From: Pantoea deleyi
GTDB lineage: Bacteria > Pseudomonadota > Gammaproteobacteria > Enterobacterales > Enterobacteriaceae
NCBI RefSeq assembly: GCF_022647325.1
Contig: NZ_CP071405.1
Coordinates: 2,418,001-2,482,000 of the forward strand
Direction of reading: 5' to 3'
DNA: 64,000 nucleotides
Shown here one piece after another: positions 1-10,872 of the stretch (position 1 is the stretch's first letter; each line of letters begins with the position of its first letter). A model generated the notes under the pieces. The model did no database searches and had not been told where the DNA came from. It saw only the letters and a program-made list of their open reading frames with translations. A program made the position numbers and the translations under genes.

Positions 1-175
1 CCTTCAGCAGGTCTCCAGGCAGCAGGTCTGGAAAGGCGACAGTGAACTTTCGGGCGACTACCGGGCCACTGACGTCAGTAATCTGCTGCTGGTCGAAGGT
101 TATATGCAGGCGCTGAAGATTAACGAGGTCACCATTGTTGAGGCCAGTCTGATTCAGGGTGTCCTGCTGCAGTAA
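1..175 (+). CDS. 3' end of an unidentified gene
   Basis: An open frame enters from the left edge and ends at a TAA at 173-175, giving 57 residues with no stop. The peptide contains VEGYMQALKINEVTIVEA and ends GVLLQ. A strong hairpin follows directly, which supports a real gene end. I do not recognise the family from this fragment; the N-terminal part lies outside the window. Confidence 0.55.
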   Translation, partial: LQQVSRQQVWKGDSELSGDYRATDVSNLLLVEGYMQALKINEVTIVEASLIQGVLLQ

Positions 176-181
176 CGCCCT

Positions 182-220
182 GTCGCCCGCCAGGCGGCGG
201 GGGCGGGCGACGTCTTCTTT
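182..220 (+). terminator. Hairpin after the left-edge gene
   Basis: A perfect 10-bp inverted repeat (182-191 with 202-211) encloses a 10-base loop and is followed by a T-rich stretch (gtcttctttt). It lies 7 bases after the stop of the left-edge gene, so it is probably that gene's Rho-independent terminator. Confidence 0.65.
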
Positions 221-520
221 TCGCCCTGCGCGCCGCTGGCGGTGCCGTTCAGGGATTGCTGCGTCGTCAGGGGGCCGCGTGCCCTCTTCCGCCCCGCCCG
301 TTACCGGGCCGATCCCGCTCTCTTTACTGCCCTGCCATTCTTCCCGAACAGTGCCCCAGCCCCGCGAGAATCCCTGCCCGGACCGGAAATCTTTGGCCCG
401 CAAACGAGGCGGGCTACACAGTCAGAAATGATTTTTCAGGCTCATCATCCCCTCAGCCAGAGCAGAATTCACTATCTTTGCTACGCTTTTAAGGTCTCAC
501 TCAAAACCAAGGAGCAATAA
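221..520. other. Non-coding gap upstream of the CsbD-like gene
   Basis: The short overlapping plus-strand frames here are GC-driven and have no recognisable domain or ribosome binding site. The last bases (509-514, AAGGAG) are the ribosome binding site of the next gene, so its promoter must lie in this gap; I see no convincing -35/-10 pair. Confidence 0.5.
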
Positions 521-769
521 ATGTCAGGAAAAATCGAAGATAAAGTAAAAGAAGCGGCTGGCGCAGTTCAGGAACAATGGGGTGCAGCAACCGGTTCATC
601 CGAACATCAGGTAAAAGGCGCCGCTCGCCGTTACACCAACCAGGCAAGCTATGCAGCGCGCGATGCGGCTGAGTGCATCAAGGATCAGGTTCAGTCTAAT
701 CCTGCTGCCGGTCTGGCCATTGCGGCCGGCGTTGGCGTGTTCATCGGCTTCCTGCTGGGCCGCAAGTAA
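521..769 (+). CDS. CsbD-like / DUF883-like stress protein
   Basis: An 82-residue protein with two recognisable parts. The N-terminus (about residues 1-35) has the CsbD-family look, starting MSGKIEDKVKEAAGAVQE with a VKGAA motif. The C-terminus (about 60-82) has the glycine-rich membrane segment of ElaB/YqjD/DUF883 proteins, ending GVFIGFLLGRK. CsbD proteins are general-stress proteins; ElaB-type proteins are inner-membrane-anchored and ribosome-associated. A perfect AAGGAG lies 6 bases before the ATG, and a strong terminator follows. The hybrid build suggests a membrane-tethered stress protein; the exact role is unknown. Confidence 0.8.
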   Translation: MSGKIEDKVKEAAGAVQEQWGAATGSSEHQVKGAARRYTNQASYAARDAAECIKDQVQSNPAAGLAIAAGVGVFIGFLLGRK

Positions 770-783
770 TACGACCTGACGTT

Positions 784-816
784 AACGGAACGGGAGCTGC
801 GGCTTCCGTTTTTTTT
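784..816 (+). terminator. Rho-independent terminator of the CsbD-like gene
   Basis: AACGGAA at 784-790 pairs with TTCCGTT at 804-810, followed directly by a run of T (811-816). It starts 15 bases after the stop codon. Confidence 0.85.
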
Positions 817-926
817 GGCTTTCACGCCTGCCGGGAAGCGATCTCTGTAAGAGGTGCGTTCCGCGACGGGGGAAAGCGGTTGTGAAGTTCATTCTGTGCT
901 CTTTCTGACAACATCAAGGTGACCTT

Positions 927-1097
927 ATGAAAACGATTCCTGCCCTGCTGCTGGTTGCAGCGACCTTCGCCTCGCTTGCAGGCTGCTCGCAGCGAAGTGA
1001 CGCGATTAAAGCCGACGGCCGTCCGCATGCGCCAAGTGGTCAGTCTTCGCCTGGCGGCACACTGGGTTCCGGCCCTGTCGGCCAGCCACAGTCGTAA
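927..1097 (+). CDS. Small lipoprotein (56 aa)
   Basis: Reads MKTIPALLLVAATFASLAGC, a short lipoprotein signal peptide with lipobox LAGC; Cys20 would be the lipidated residue. The mature part is about 36 residues, rich in Gly, Ser and Pro, with no known domain. A ribosome binding site (AAGGTGA, 916-922) sits just before the ATG. A CCCCGGCA/TGCCGGGG hairpin (1106-1125) follows without a clear T-run. Function unknown; it resembles the many tiny entericidin-like or spacer lipoproteins of enterobacteria only in size and signal, so no name is given. Confidence 0.7.
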   Translation: MKTIPALLLVAATFASLAGCSQRSDAIKADGRPHAPSGQSSPGGTLGSGPVGQPQS

Positions 1098-1125
1098 TTC
1101 CCCTGCCCCGGCAGACCTGCCGGGG

Positions 1126-1458
1126 TCTATCACCGCCATAATATTTCTGTCTGCTGATTAAAATATTCTCACTAATAATTAACCTGCTATTAGTTATGAC
1201 GGGAATTAAAAAAAAGGGGGAATTCTCCCTGAAAAGTCAGAATTATCTAAGTTTCTTTCTAAAATGCCTTACTCCCTTTACACGATCCTGTATATATACC
1301 AGAAATAAACAACACAAAAATTATGGAAACAATTTAAACAACCCCTTTAAAAGCTAAAAAAATAGTCTTCCGCAATGAACTTAAATCGCCGTAATAATCT
1401 CTAATCACGCACAACCTCTTTTTGTTTACTGTTACGGCACCGCGAAGAGAATTCAGGC
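1126..1458. other. AT-rich intergenic region before the glycosyltransferase
   Basis: Markedly more AT-rich than its surroundings, with A-tracts around 1206-1216 and 1310-1365. No gene is supported. It probably carries the promoter of the 1459 gene; the AT-richness fits an H-NS-type silenced region, which is inference only. Confidence 0.45.
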
Positions 1459-2520
1459 GTGAAGAAAAAAAAGATTTATCTGATCGATCGGCTGTTAACA
1501 GCCTATACCCGTTTGTCCGGCAGAAAGCCCTCACCGGGTCTGCAGGCCCTGACGCCGCAGACGGTGGTGGTCTACTCCACGACTGCACTGGGCGATTTCC
1601 TGATGAATACGCCGGCTATCTGGAGCCTGAAAAATCGTTTCCCCACCAGCAAATTTGTTCTGGTTTCCAGTGAGAAAAATAAGGATCTGGTCAGCCGCTA
1701 TAACTGGTTCGATAAGATTTATATCTGGGATAATAAAATTGCCAACTACCTGCCGCTGTTTTTCAAATTGCGTCGTCATAAACCCGATCTGTCGGTGATA
1801 TTACACGCCCATTTTCCTTACGATATTATGAGTTCGGTACTCAGCGGCAGTAAGGCGATCGTGCGCGACCATTACGGCAGCGAGTCGCCGCTGCTGAATA
1901 AATATCTCGATCACTATTCCGGCTATTTCGACGACCACACCATTAAACGTAAGCTGAAACTGATTGAAGCGCTGGGCGCAGAGAGCGGGCAGACCCGTAT
2001 GCATCTGCCCGAGCTGGATCTTCCTGCCACCGCCGCGCCGGGTCATCGCCGCATCGGGTTCCAGCTTGGGGCCTCTAAAGATATTCGCCGCTGGCCGCTG
2101 GAATCTTTCTGCCAGCTCGCGACCGCACTGCTTGCACGCTGGCCCGATGCAGAGATTGTCGTGACCGGAACCGCCGCTGAGCAGCCTCTTGAGCGGGCAT
2201 TTATCGAAGGCCTGCCTCCCCACTGCCGCAGCAACATCACGCCGATGGCGGGAAAAACCAACCTGAGCGGGCTGATTGGCCTGATTCGCACGCTGGATCT
2301 GCTGGTCACCGGCGACACCGGGCCGCTGCACATCGCCGTGGCAGCACAGACGCCGACCGTCAGCCTCTTCGCCACCGCCAATCCACGCTACACCGGCCCC
2401 TGCCAGGACAGCGATCGTCACATCATTATTCATCGTCCGGATAACACCGCATCGCAGCATCCGATGGCGGCAATCAAACCCGAAGAGGTCGGGCAGGCCG
2501 TGGCGAAACTGGTGGGATAA
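1459..2520 (+). CDS. Glycosyltransferase family 9 (heptosyltransferase-like)
   Basis: A 353-residue protein with the GT9 pattern of ADP-heptose:LPS heptosyltransferases: an N-terminal nucleotide-fold strand followed by STTALGDFLMNTPAIWSLK, and near residues 280-300 the GDTGPLHIAVA acceptor/donor-site motif. Such enzymes add heptose (or a related sugar) to the LPS inner core at the cytoplasmic face of the inner membrane. The start is a GTG at 1459, since no ATG is close. It overlaps the next gene by one base (TAATG), so the two are translationally coupled. It is not placed in the waa cluster here; the exact sugar specificity cannot be read from the sequence. Confidence 0.8.
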   Translation: MKKKKIYLIDRLLTAYTRLSGRKPSPGLQALTPQTVVVYSTTALGDFLMNTPAIWSLKNRFPTSKFVLVSSEKNKDLVSRYNWFDKIYIWDNKIANYLPLFFKLRRHKPDLSVILHAHFPYDIMSSVLSGSKAIVRDHYGSESPLLNKYLDHYSGYFDDHTIKRKLKLIEALGAESGQTRMHLPELDLPATAAPGHRRIGFQLGASKDIRRWPLESFCQLATALLARWPDAEIVVTGTAAEQPLERAFIEGLPPHCRSNITPMAGKTNLSGLIGLIRTLDLLVTGDTGPLHIAVAAQTPTVSLFATANPRYTGPCQDSDRHIIIHRPDNTASQHPMAAIKPEEVGQAVAKLVG

Positions 2521-2858
2521 TGAGCGAACTCTCTCAGGCCATCATCACGCTGATCGAATATCACAATCGGCCCACCGCCCTGGGGCACTTCCGCAGAGCT
2601 GACCGGGCCGGATTCTATCTGCAGCAACTTCCGCTGAACGAGGTGGAGTTTGCGATTCTGATGAGTGACTTCTTTGTCACCTTTGGCGTCAGTTCAGAAC
2701 ACTACGATGAAGCGCGTTATTTTCCGGCGCATAAAGCGCGGCGTTTCGCACCGGCTCGCGGGTTCAGAGCCGGTGCCGCAAAAGCCGGCTATCCGCTGAC
2801 CGTCGCCCTGCTGTGTGAAGCAGCCCGCTCGGGCGTCTGGCCCGCCGCGGACGCCTGA
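2520..2858 (+). CDS. DUF1493-like small protein
   Basis: A 112-residue protein whose ATG shares a base with the preceding stop codon. The middle (LPLNEVEFAILMSDFFVTFG, then DEARYFP) matches the general pattern of DUF1493 proteins, small enterobacterial proteins related in fold to acyl carriers, although the usual Asp-rich stretch is poorly kept. About the last 70 bases overlap the 3' end of the convergent glycosyltransferase gene (2789-3868), so the C-terminal Ala/Gly/Arg-rich tail may be a late extension. Family assignment is tentative. Confidence 0.6.
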   Translation: MSELSQAIITLIEYHNRPTALGHFRRADRAGFYLQQLPLNEVEFAILMSDFFVTFGVSSEHYDEARYFPAHKARRFAPARGFRAGAAKAGYPLTVALLCEAARSGVWPAADA

Positions 2859-3868
2859 ATAATGGTGTGGATGAATGCGTCATAGACCTCACAACTGGTC
2901 AGCGCATTAACCTCTCGCGAAACGGGTTGCAGCACCTGATACGCCACCTGCCACGGATGCCAGCAGGCCGGGTCGCTGTCACCAAACAGCGCAACGACCG
3001 GTAATCCCAGCGCGGCGCCCACATGCATTGCCCCGCCATCACTGCTGACCAGCCCCTGACACAACGACATTGCCGCAATCAGCTCCGACAGACTGCTGGT
3101 CGGCACCGCTTTGACCGGAAGATGGGGACAGAGCGCCATGATGTCGCGCGCCTTCTCATCATCGCCGGGATGACGCGGATTATCGCGGCTGCCGGGTGAC
3201 CAGAGCAGCATAATCTGGCAGCGATGACGTGCGGCGATTTTCTCCGCCAGCCCGGCAAAGCGGGTGACTTCCCACTGCTGACTCGGCTTACGGGCGCTGA
3301 TCTGCAAGGCATAAACCGGGATGGCGGGATCGATAGCGTATTTCTCCCGCAGGCGGGCCGCCAGGGTCGCATCCGGCCGCAGCGTCAGTCGGCCAGGCGT
3401 GGCAGCGTCGGGCTGCAATGGCCGTCCCAGGCGGAACAGAATTTCACTGATGTGAGCGGGTGACGGATCGGACGGTAACAGATCGGTAATCAGCGGGTGC
3501 GGCTGCTGACCCAGCGCGATCACCCGACCGGGCCGCACCGTTTTCACCCATTTCAGGCCATGCCGATCCCAGCGGCTTTTTGCCAGAATAACCACATCGT
3601 AGCGCTGCTTTTTCAGGCTCCGCATCAGCGTCAGCCGCTGGAGCAGGCAGGCGAGCCGCCCCTGCCCGGCCTCCCGGTGATGCAGTTTGGTGTAACGGAA
3701 GAGCTGCCGGATGTCGGGGTTATGCTCTAACACAGGTGCGGCGTAGTGGTTGGTCAGCACATCCACCTGATGCTGACCCGACTGCGCGAGCGCACTGATT
3801 AACGGTGTGGTCAGTAAGGTGTCGCCAATGTTATCCCGACAAATAATTAAAACCCGCATATCTGACAT
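2789..3868 (-). CDS. Glycosyltransferase family 9 (heptosyltransferase-like)
   Basis: A 359-residue GT9 protein reading leftward. The N-terminus has MRVLIICRDNIGDTLLTTPL (the GD-LL-TP motif of heptosyltransferases) and the C-terminal half has SSDGGAMHVGAALGLPVVALFG, the family's conserved SDGG-MH site. Likely transfers a sugar during LPS core or surface glycan assembly. Its 3' end overlaps the convergent DUF1493-like gene by 70 bases. It differs clearly from the GT9 protein at 1459, so it is not a recent duplicate. Confidence 0.8.
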   Translation of the reverse strand: MSDMRVLIICRDNIGDTLLTTPLISALAQSGQHQVDVLTNHYAAPVLEHNPDIRQLFRYTKLHHREAGQGRLACLLQRLTLMRSLKKQRYDVVILAKSRWDRHGLKWVKTVRPGRVIALGQQPHPLITDLLPSDPSPAHISEILFRLGRPLQPDAATPGRLTLRPDATLAARLREKYAIDPAIPVYALQISARKPSQQWEVTRFAGLAEKIAARHRCQIMLLWSPGSRDNPRHPGDDEKARDIMALCPHLPVKAVPTSSLSELIAAMSLCQGLVSSDGGAMHVGAALGLPVVALFGDSDPACWHPWQVAYQVLQPVSREVNALTSCEVYDAFIHTIIQASAAGQTPERAASHSRATVSG

Positions 3869-4151
3869 CCTCTGCGCACAGGCTAAGCCATTCCGGCTGA
3901 ATAAGGTGAGACTCGCCCGGTTAACGCTCTGGAAACGATAACGTAACGGTAATAGTCAGCAAATTAGTCAGCGCAGTGTCAGATTGGTTCCATAGTTAGT
4001 TTTTTGTTAAGTACCGGCGCGGCACCTTACAGTAAGGATTCTCTCCGGTGAGAGCCAGGATGGGATTCCGGCTGTGATAGTGCCAGCAAGGGATGTCAGG
4101 CGCGGCATAGCCACCGGTGTCGGCAACCGGTGCCTGGCAGAGTGCAGATTG
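3869..4151. other. Structured intergenic region
   Basis: Sits between the start of the leftward glycosyltransferase and the end of the leftward YmgB-like gene. It holds several hairpins, including CACCGGT (4112-4118) with ACCGGTG (4126-4132) and ctctccggtgagag near 4040. No T-run follows either arm. It may hold the glycosyltransferase promoter and the terminator of the YmgB-like gene; no known riboswitch pattern is visible. Confidence 0.4.
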
Positions 4152-4349
4152 TCAGTCGCTGCTTTTTGTCAGCAGGCTGATAGCCAGCTTCATAACGGGT
4201 TCTGAAGGGATACCGTTAAACATCCTCTCAATGTTTTCTGAAATCGCGTCGCGCGTAAGTGGCTTATCCTCGGCCAGGATCTCCAGCACAGCCTGGCCAA
4301 ACAGCAGGCGGCATGCCGCAATAGCATCATCGACTGACTCATCGTCCAT
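4152..4349 (-). CDS. YmgB/AriR-like connector protein, copy A
   Basis: A 65-residue protein starting at the ATG at 4349, chosen because a GGAGG lies just upstream; a longer frame to 4436 lacks such a site. It contains CRLLFGQAVLEILAEDKPLT, which follows the pattern of YmgB/AriR (in E. coli a small RcsB-connector family affecting biofilm and acid resistance). The protein at 4511-4708 is a paralogue with the same length and the same FGQAVLE-LAED core. A one-helix-turn-helix dimer is expected. The family call rests on pattern, not on a search. Confidence 0.65.
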   Translation of the reverse strand: MDDESVDDAIAACRLLFGQAVLEILAEDKPLTRDAISENIERMFNGIPSEPVMKLAISLLTKSSD

Positions 4350-4510
4350 CCTATCCTCCCTGTATTTCTGCTGCAGACTACACCGCGGCGGCATCACGAT
4401 CATGTTCAACGGCGCTTTTTGCGTGTCGGATTCCATAAACCCCCTGACCCGTTTTATGCCAGCCTGGCCCGGCAGAGTTCATGCCGGGCGCGTCCTTCAG
4501 CGGGCAGGCA

Positions 4511-4708
4511 TTAGCAGAGCGTATCGTTTAACAGCTCAAGTGCCACACTGTAAACCAGCGCAGGCTGCGCATCGGGCAACATGCCCTTTATCTTTGCTTC
4601 CAGCGCGTAATTGGTCACCGGCTGATCTTCGGCTAATAATTCCAGTACCGCCTGACCAAACATCAGGCGGCAGAGATGAATCGCGTCTTTTGTATATTTC
4701 GTATCCAT
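4511..4708 (-). CDS. YmgB/AriR-like connector protein, copy B
   Basis: A 65-residue paralogue of copy A with CRLMFGQAVLELLAEDQPVT in the same place. GGAGG lies at 4713-4717, just before the ATG at 4708. It is the upstream member of a tandem pair, 161 bases from copy A, with an 8-bp GC hairpin (4467-4474 with 4482-4489) between them. The two copies agree mainly in the core helix and differ elsewhere, which suggests an old duplication and separate partners. By family knowledge such proteins modulate two-component signalling; a partner is not evident here. Confidence 0.65.
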   Translation of the reverse strand: MDTKYTKDAIHLCRLMFGQAVLELLAEDQPVTNYALEAKIKGMLPDAQPALVYSVALELLNDTLC

Positions 4709-5035
4709 ACATCCTCCATAGCGTGAGCATTTACAGTAACGCTATAGCGGCGCAGACAGAGACGCGAAGTGGCTTTTCACGCCGTTTTTACAGTGGCATC
4801 GGATAATATAATTTGCAGAAGTATTACAATTTACGTCTAAAGGAAATGTATTGTTACACCTGCGCGGGGCATCGTTTTCCGGATGGGGCGCATGTTAAAG
4901 GGATGTTTCTTGTAGCGACAACGCTAAGCGGTGTCTGTTGAAGCCGAAGAAGTGACGATAAGAGAGGACAGAACCGGACGCGTGGGCAGTATAAAGCCAG
5001 CACAGAATTAAACGCTGTGCTGGCTCAGGCAGTGA
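4709..5035. other. Intergenic region between YmgB-like pair and icd
   Basis: No gene supported. The part next to copy B (4790-4860) is AT-rich and probably holds its promoter, but no clean -35/-10 pair is visible. The end next to icd holds the icd terminator hairpin listed separately. Confidence 0.5.
4990..5025 (-). terminator. icd terminator
   Basis: AGCCAGCACAG (4995-5005) pairs with CTGTGCTGGCT (5015-5025), an 11-bp stem. On the minus strand it lies 10 bases past the icd stop and is followed by TTTATA. Confidence 0.7.
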
Positions 5036-6286
5036 TTACATATTTTCGATGATCGCGTCGCCAAACTCTGAACATTTCAGCAGTTTAGCGCCATCCATCA
5101 GGCGTTCGAAATCGTAAGTCACAGTCTTGTTAGCGATAGCGCCTTCAACACCTTTAACAATCAGGTCAGCCGCTTCGAACCACTCCAGATGACGCAGCAT
5201 CATCTCTGCAGACAGGATGACAGAACCTGGGTTCACTTTATCCTGACCGGCATACTTCGGTGCGGTGCCGTGGGTGGCTTCGAACAGCGCACATTCGTCA
5301 CCGATGTTAGCGCCTGGAGCGATACCGATACCGCCCACCTGCGCAGCCAGGGCGTCAGAGATGTAGTCACCGTTCAGGTTCATACAGGCGATCACGTCAT
5401 ATTCAGCCGGACGCAGCAGGATCTGCTGCAGGAACGCATCCGCGATCACATCTTTCACGATGATCTCTTTGCCGGTGTTCGGGTTTTTGAACTTCATCCA
5501 CGGGCCGCCGTCGATCAGTTCGCCGCCGAACTCTTCTTTCACTAACTGGTATCCCCAGTCTTTGAAAGAGCCTTCGGTGAACTTCATGATGTTGCCTTTG
5601 TGAACCAGCGTCAGTGAATCACGATCGTTGGTGATGGTGTATTCCACTGCAGCACGCACCAGACGCTTGGTGCCCTCTTCAGAACACGGCTTAACACCGA
5701 TACCACACTGCTCAGGGAAGCGAATCTTCTTCACGCCCATCTCTTCACGCAGGAACTTGATCACTTTGTCCGCTTCGGCAGAGCCCGCTTTCCACTCGAT
5801 ACCCGCATAGATATCTTCGGAGTTCTCACGGAAGATCACCATGTCGGTCTCTTCAGGGCGTTTTACCGGGCTTGGGGTGCCTTTGTAGTAACGTACCGGA
5901 CGCAGGCAGACGTAGAGGTCAAGCTCCTGACGCAGAGCCACGTTCAGTGAACGAATACCGCCGCCGACCGGGGTAGTCAGTGGGCCTTTGATTGCCACGC
6001 GATATTCTTTGATTAAATCCAGCGTTTCCTGTGGCAGCCAGACGTCCTGGCCGTAGAGTTCGACTGATTTTTCACCGGTGTAAATCTCCATCCAGGAGAT
6101 CTTACGCTCGCCGTTGTAGGCTTTCTTCACCGCCGCGTCGACCACTTTCAGCATTACCGGGGAAACGTCAACACCGATACCGTCACCTTCAATGTAAGGA
6201 ATGACCGGATTGTTTGGCACTGTCAGCTTGCCCTGATTCAGGGTGATTTTTTGACCTTCCGCCGGAACAACTACTTTGCTTTCCAT
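5036..6286 (-). CDS. icd: Isocitrate dehydrogenase (NADP+)
   Basis: Converts isocitrate to 2-oxoglutarate and CO2 with reduction of NADP+, a TCA-cycle step in the cytosol. The 416-residue length equals the E. coli enzyme, and the whole sequence is near-colinear with it. Visible landmarks are [20 protein letters not shown] with the regulatory serine (about 113, the AceK phosphorylation site), the [11 protein letters not shown] start and the [19 protein letters not shown] metal-binding stretch. It stands divergent from rluE, as in E. coli. Flux control by AceK is expected from the conserved site. Confidence 0.98.
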   Translation of the reverse strand: MESKVVVPAEGQKITLNQGKLTVPNNPVIPYIEGDGIGVDVSPVMLKVVDAAVKKAYNGERKISWMEIYTGEKSVELYGQDVWLPQETLDLIKEYRVAIKGPLTTPVGGGIRSLNVALRQELDLYVCLRPVRYYKGTPSPVKRPEETDMVIFRENSEDIYAGIEWKAGSAEADKVIKFLREEMGVKKIRFPEQCGIGVKPCSEEGTKRLVRAAVEYTITNDRDSLTLVHKGNIMKFTEGSFKDWGYQLVKEEFGGELIDGGPWMKFKNPNTGKEIIVKDVIADAFLQQILLRPAEYDVIACMNLNGDYISDALAAQVGGIGIAPGANIGDECALFEATHGTAPKYAGQDKVNPGSVILSAEMMLRHLEWFEAADLIVKGVEGAIANKTVTYDFERLMDGAKLLKCSEFGDAIIENM

Positions 6287-6377
6287 TAACCTCTCCTGGG
6301 CGTTTGTTAATGATTTGTAAGATGCGGGTCAATACTACTTGAATATTTACGCCACGCCAATCATCGCAATTTCACGT

Positions 6378-6383
6378 TATAAT
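6378..6383 (+). promoter_or_regulatory. -10 element (TATAAT) of rluE
   Basis: A perfect TATAAT in the icd-rluE divergent gap. It overlaps the upstream in-frame ATG at 6382, so a transcript started here would begin near 6390 and could not use that ATG. No good -35 is visible at normal spacing. Confidence 0.5.
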
Positions 6384-6411
6384 GCGCCGAATGTTTCTGA
6401 CTGCAAAGCCC

Positions 6412-7053
6412 ATGCGAAAAACTTCTCAACGAATTCACCAGGATAAACGATTCAGCCGCCCGACGCGTGATACGCGGCGTGCGCCTGCCCGCCCGGCGGC
6501 CCCGCGCCGCGTCATTCTGTTTAACAAACCCTTCGACGTTCTGCCGCAGTTCACCGATGAAGCGGGCCGCCGCACGCTGAAAGATTTTGTCAGCGTGACA
6601 GAGGTCTATGCCGCCGGTCGCCTCGACCGAGACAGCGAAGGACTGATGGTGCTCACTAACGACGGCGCCCTGCAGGCCGCGCTGACACAGCCCGGTAAGC
6701 GCACGGGCAAGGTCTATTATGTGCAGGTGGAGGGCGAGCCACAGGAGGCGGATCTGCAGCCGCTGCGGGATGGGGTTAATCTGAAAGATGGCCTGACGCT
6801 GCCCGCCGGCATCGAAAAAGTGGCCGAACCGGCGTGGCTCTGGCCGCGTCAGCCGCCGATCCGCGAGCGCAAAAGCATTCCGACCCAGTGGCTGAAGGTC
6901 ACGCTTTATGAAGGCCGCAACCGGCAGGTTCGCCGGATGACCGCCTATATCGGCTTTCCCACCCTGCGGTTGATCCGCTTTGCCATGGGGAGTTATACGC
7001 TCGACGATCTGGCCCCGGGCGCATGGCGCGACATCAGCGACAGCCCGTGCTGA
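6412..7053 (+). CDS. rluE: 23S rRNA pseudouridine(2457) synthase
   Basis: Makes pseudouridine 2457 in 23S rRNA. The body matches Rlu[21 protein letters not shown], the catalytic-Asp motif [10 protein letters not shown] and the C-terminal [12 protein letters not shown] signature. The start at 6412 (MRKTSQRIH) is preferred over 6382, because the latter overlaps the -10 hexamer; the longer form would add 10 residues. The N-terminal tail is basic and Arg/Pro rich, as in other RluE proteins. It is followed 44 bases later by nudJ, the same order as in E. coli. Confidence 0.93.
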   Translation: MRKTSQRIHQDKRFSRPTRDTRRAPARPAAPRRVILFNKPFDVLPQFTDEAGRRTLKDFVSVTEVYAAGRLDRDSEGLMVLTNDGALQAALTQPGKRTGKVYYVQVEGEPQEADLQPLRDGVNLKDGLTLPAGIEKVAEPAWLWPRQPPIRERKSIPTQWLKVTLYEGRNRQVRRMTAYIGFPTLRLIRFAMGSYTLDDLAPGAWRDISDSPC

Positions 7054-7097
7054 AAACCGTTTTTTTATAACCTCAGGTTAACAATTGCGGAGAAAGG

Positions 7098-7571
7098 ATG
7101 TTTAAACCTCATGTTACTGTCGCCTGTCTGGTTCAGGCAGAAGGTGAACTGCTGGTGGTGGAGGAGACGATTAACGGTCGCGCCACCTGGAACCAGCCTG
7201 CCGGGCACCTTGAAGCCGACGAAACGCTGCAGGAAGCCGCCGCGCGCGAGCTGTATGAAGAGACCGGGATCGCGGCGCAGATGCACTATTTCCTCGGGAT
7301 CCATCAGTGGATCGCCCCGGACAGTACACCTTTCGTGCGTTTTCTGTTTGGTGTCGATCTGGCGGAAAAAGCGCCTGCGCAGCCGCACGACAGTGACATC
7401 GATTGCTGCTGGTGGCTGCCGCCAGCGCAGATTCTCACGGCCTCTAACCTGCGTTCGCCGCTGGTGGCGGAGAGCGTACGCCTGTGGCAACAGGGTATCC
7501 GTTATCCGTTGCATCTGGTCAGCCCGTTCCGCTGGCCGTTTCATGAGGGTGCGCGCCTGCCTTCAGCATGA
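7098..7571 (+). CDS. nudJ: Nudix phosphatase NudJ
   Basis: Hydrolyses nucleoside di- and triphosphates and the thiamine precursor HMP-PP in E. coli. The Nudix box is complete: [22 protein letters not shown] at about residues 36-58. The 157-residue length and the position between rluE and mnmA match E. coli (153 aa). The mnmA start follows 42 bases after the stop, so the two may be cotranscribed. Confidence 0.93.
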   Translation: MFKPHVTVACLVQAEGELLVVEETINGRATWNQPAGHLEADETLQEAAARELYEETGIAAQMHYFLGIHQWIAPDSTPFVRFLFGVDLAEKAPAQPHDSDIDCCWWLPPAQILTASNLRSPLVAESVRLWQQGIRYPLHLVSPFRWPFHEGARLPSA

Positions 7572-7613
7572 TAGAATGCGCCGCCTGTTTTTTTATCGTA
7601 ATGCGAGCGTGTC

Positions 7614-8726
7614 ATGTCTGACAACAGCCAGAAAAAAGTGATCGTCGGTATGTCCGGCGGCGTCGATTCTTCCGTTTCCGCCTGGTTACTGCAGCAGCAG
7701 GGTTATCAGGTTGAAGGCCTGTTCATGAAGAACTGGGAGGAGGACGATGGCGAGGAGTATTGTACCGCCGCGGACGATCTGGCCGATGCGCAAGCGGTGT
7801 GCGACAAGCTCGGGATTAAGCTGCACAAAGTTAACTTTGCTGCGGAATACTGGGATAACGTCTTTGAGCATTTCCTCGAAGAGTACAAGGCCGGTCGTAC
7901 GCCTAATCCCGATATCCTCTGCAACAAAGAGATCAAATTCAAAGCGTTCCTGGAGTTCGCCGCAGAAGATCTTGGCGCCGATTTCATCGCGACCGGTCAC
8001 TACGTGCGTCGCAAGGATGTGGCGGGCCAGAGCCAGCTGTTACGCGGGCTGGATGGCAACAAAGATCAGAGCTACTTCCTCTACACGCTGAGCCACCAGC
8101 AGATCGCCCAGAGCCTGTTCCCGGTCGGTGAGCTGGAAAAACCGGAAGTGCGCCGCATTGCTGAGCAGCTGGATCTGATCACCGCGAAGAAGAAAGACTC
8201 GACCGGCATCTGTTTTATCGGCGAGCGCAAGTTCCGCGACTTCCTGGCGCGCTATCTCCCGGCACAGCCTGGCGAAATCGAAACCACCGAAGGCCAGATT
8301 GTCGGTGAGCATCAGGGGCTGATGTACCATACGCTGGGGCAGCGTAAAGGTCTGGGCATTGGCGGCCTGAAAGAGAGCAAAGATGACCCGTGGTATGTGG
8401 TCGATAAGGATGTGGCGCGTAACCGCCTGATTGTCGCCCAGGGTGGCGATCATCCGCGACTGATGTCCGTTGGCCTGATTGCGCAGCAGCTGCACTGGGT
8501 CGATCGCAATCCGATCACCGCCCCGCTTCGCTGCACCGTGAAAACCCGCTATCGTCAGACCGACATTCCCTGTGAGATCCTTCCGCAGGGCGATGACCGG
8601 ATTGAGGTGCGTTTCGACGAGCCGGTTGCCGCCGTTACGCCGGGCCAGTCCGCGGTGTTTTATCTTGGCGACATCTGCCTCGGTGGCGGTATTATTGAAC
8701 AGCGTCTGCCGCTGGTGACAGAGTAA
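7614..8726 (+). CDS. mnmA: tRNA 2-thiouridine(34) synthase MnmA
   Basis: Adds sulfur to U34 of tRNA-Lys, -Glu and -Gln, taking it from the IscS/Tus relay. The ATP-pyrophosphatase loop [18 protein letters not shown] is at residues 12-29. The two catalytic cysteines are visible in [12 protein letters not shown] (about residue 102) and [13 protein letters not shown] (about 199). At 370 residues it fits the family (368 in E. coli). It is followed 42 bases later by hflD, as usual in gammaproteobacteria. Confidence 0.97.
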   Translation: MSDNSQKKVIVGMSGGVDSSVSAWLLQQQGYQVEGLFMKNWEEDDGEEYCTAADDLADAQAVCDKLGIKLHKVNFAAEYWDNVFEHFLEEYKAGRTPNPDILCNKEIKFKAFLEFAAEDLGADFIATGHYVRRKDVAGQSQLLRGLDGNKDQSYFLYTLSHQQIAQSLFPVGELEKPEVRRIAEQLDLITAKKKDSTGICFIGERKFRDFLARYLPAQPGEIETTEGQIVGEHQGLMYHTLGQRKGLGIGGLKESKDDPWYVVDKDVARNRLIVAQGGDHPRLMSVGLIAQQLHWVDRNPITAPLRCTVKTRYRQTDIPCEILPQGDDRIEVRFDEPVAAVTPGQSAVFYLGDICLGGGIIEQRLPLVTE

Positions 8727-8768
8727 GCGGGCCTGGCCCGCATTGATGACGCGTAAACAGGAGTAACC

Positions 8769-10825
<2,057 letters not shown>

Positions 10826-10833
10826 TGCCCGCC

Positions 10834-10872
10834 GCAGACCGGTTCTCTCCGGTCTGCGTTAACATCTTGTTT
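10834..10872 (+). terminator. Hairpin after purB
   Basis: GCAGACCGG (10834-10842) pairs with CCGGTCTGC (10849-10857), a 9-bp stem with a 6-base loop. The T content after it is modest. The right arm touches the first half of the PhoP-box-like repeat. Confidence 0.6.

Noticed and set aside
159..520. Three overlapping plus-strand frames of 78-92 codons
   Set aside because: They overlap the end of the first gene and its terminator and lack ribosome binding sites and family similarity.
1334..1588. Minus-strand open frame of 84 codons
   Set aside because: It runs antisense into the glycosyltransferase start and across the AT-rich gap; no ribosome binding site or similarity.
4030..4140. Possible riboswitch or structured RNA
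   Set aside because: Several hairpins exist, but the arrangement fits none of the FMN, TPP, cobalamin or glycine patterns, and no suitable downstream gene follows on the plus strand.
6382..6411. Upstream ATG of rluE at 6382
   Set aside because: It lies inside the TATAAT hexamer of the probable rluE promoter; MRKTS at 6412 is the more likely start.
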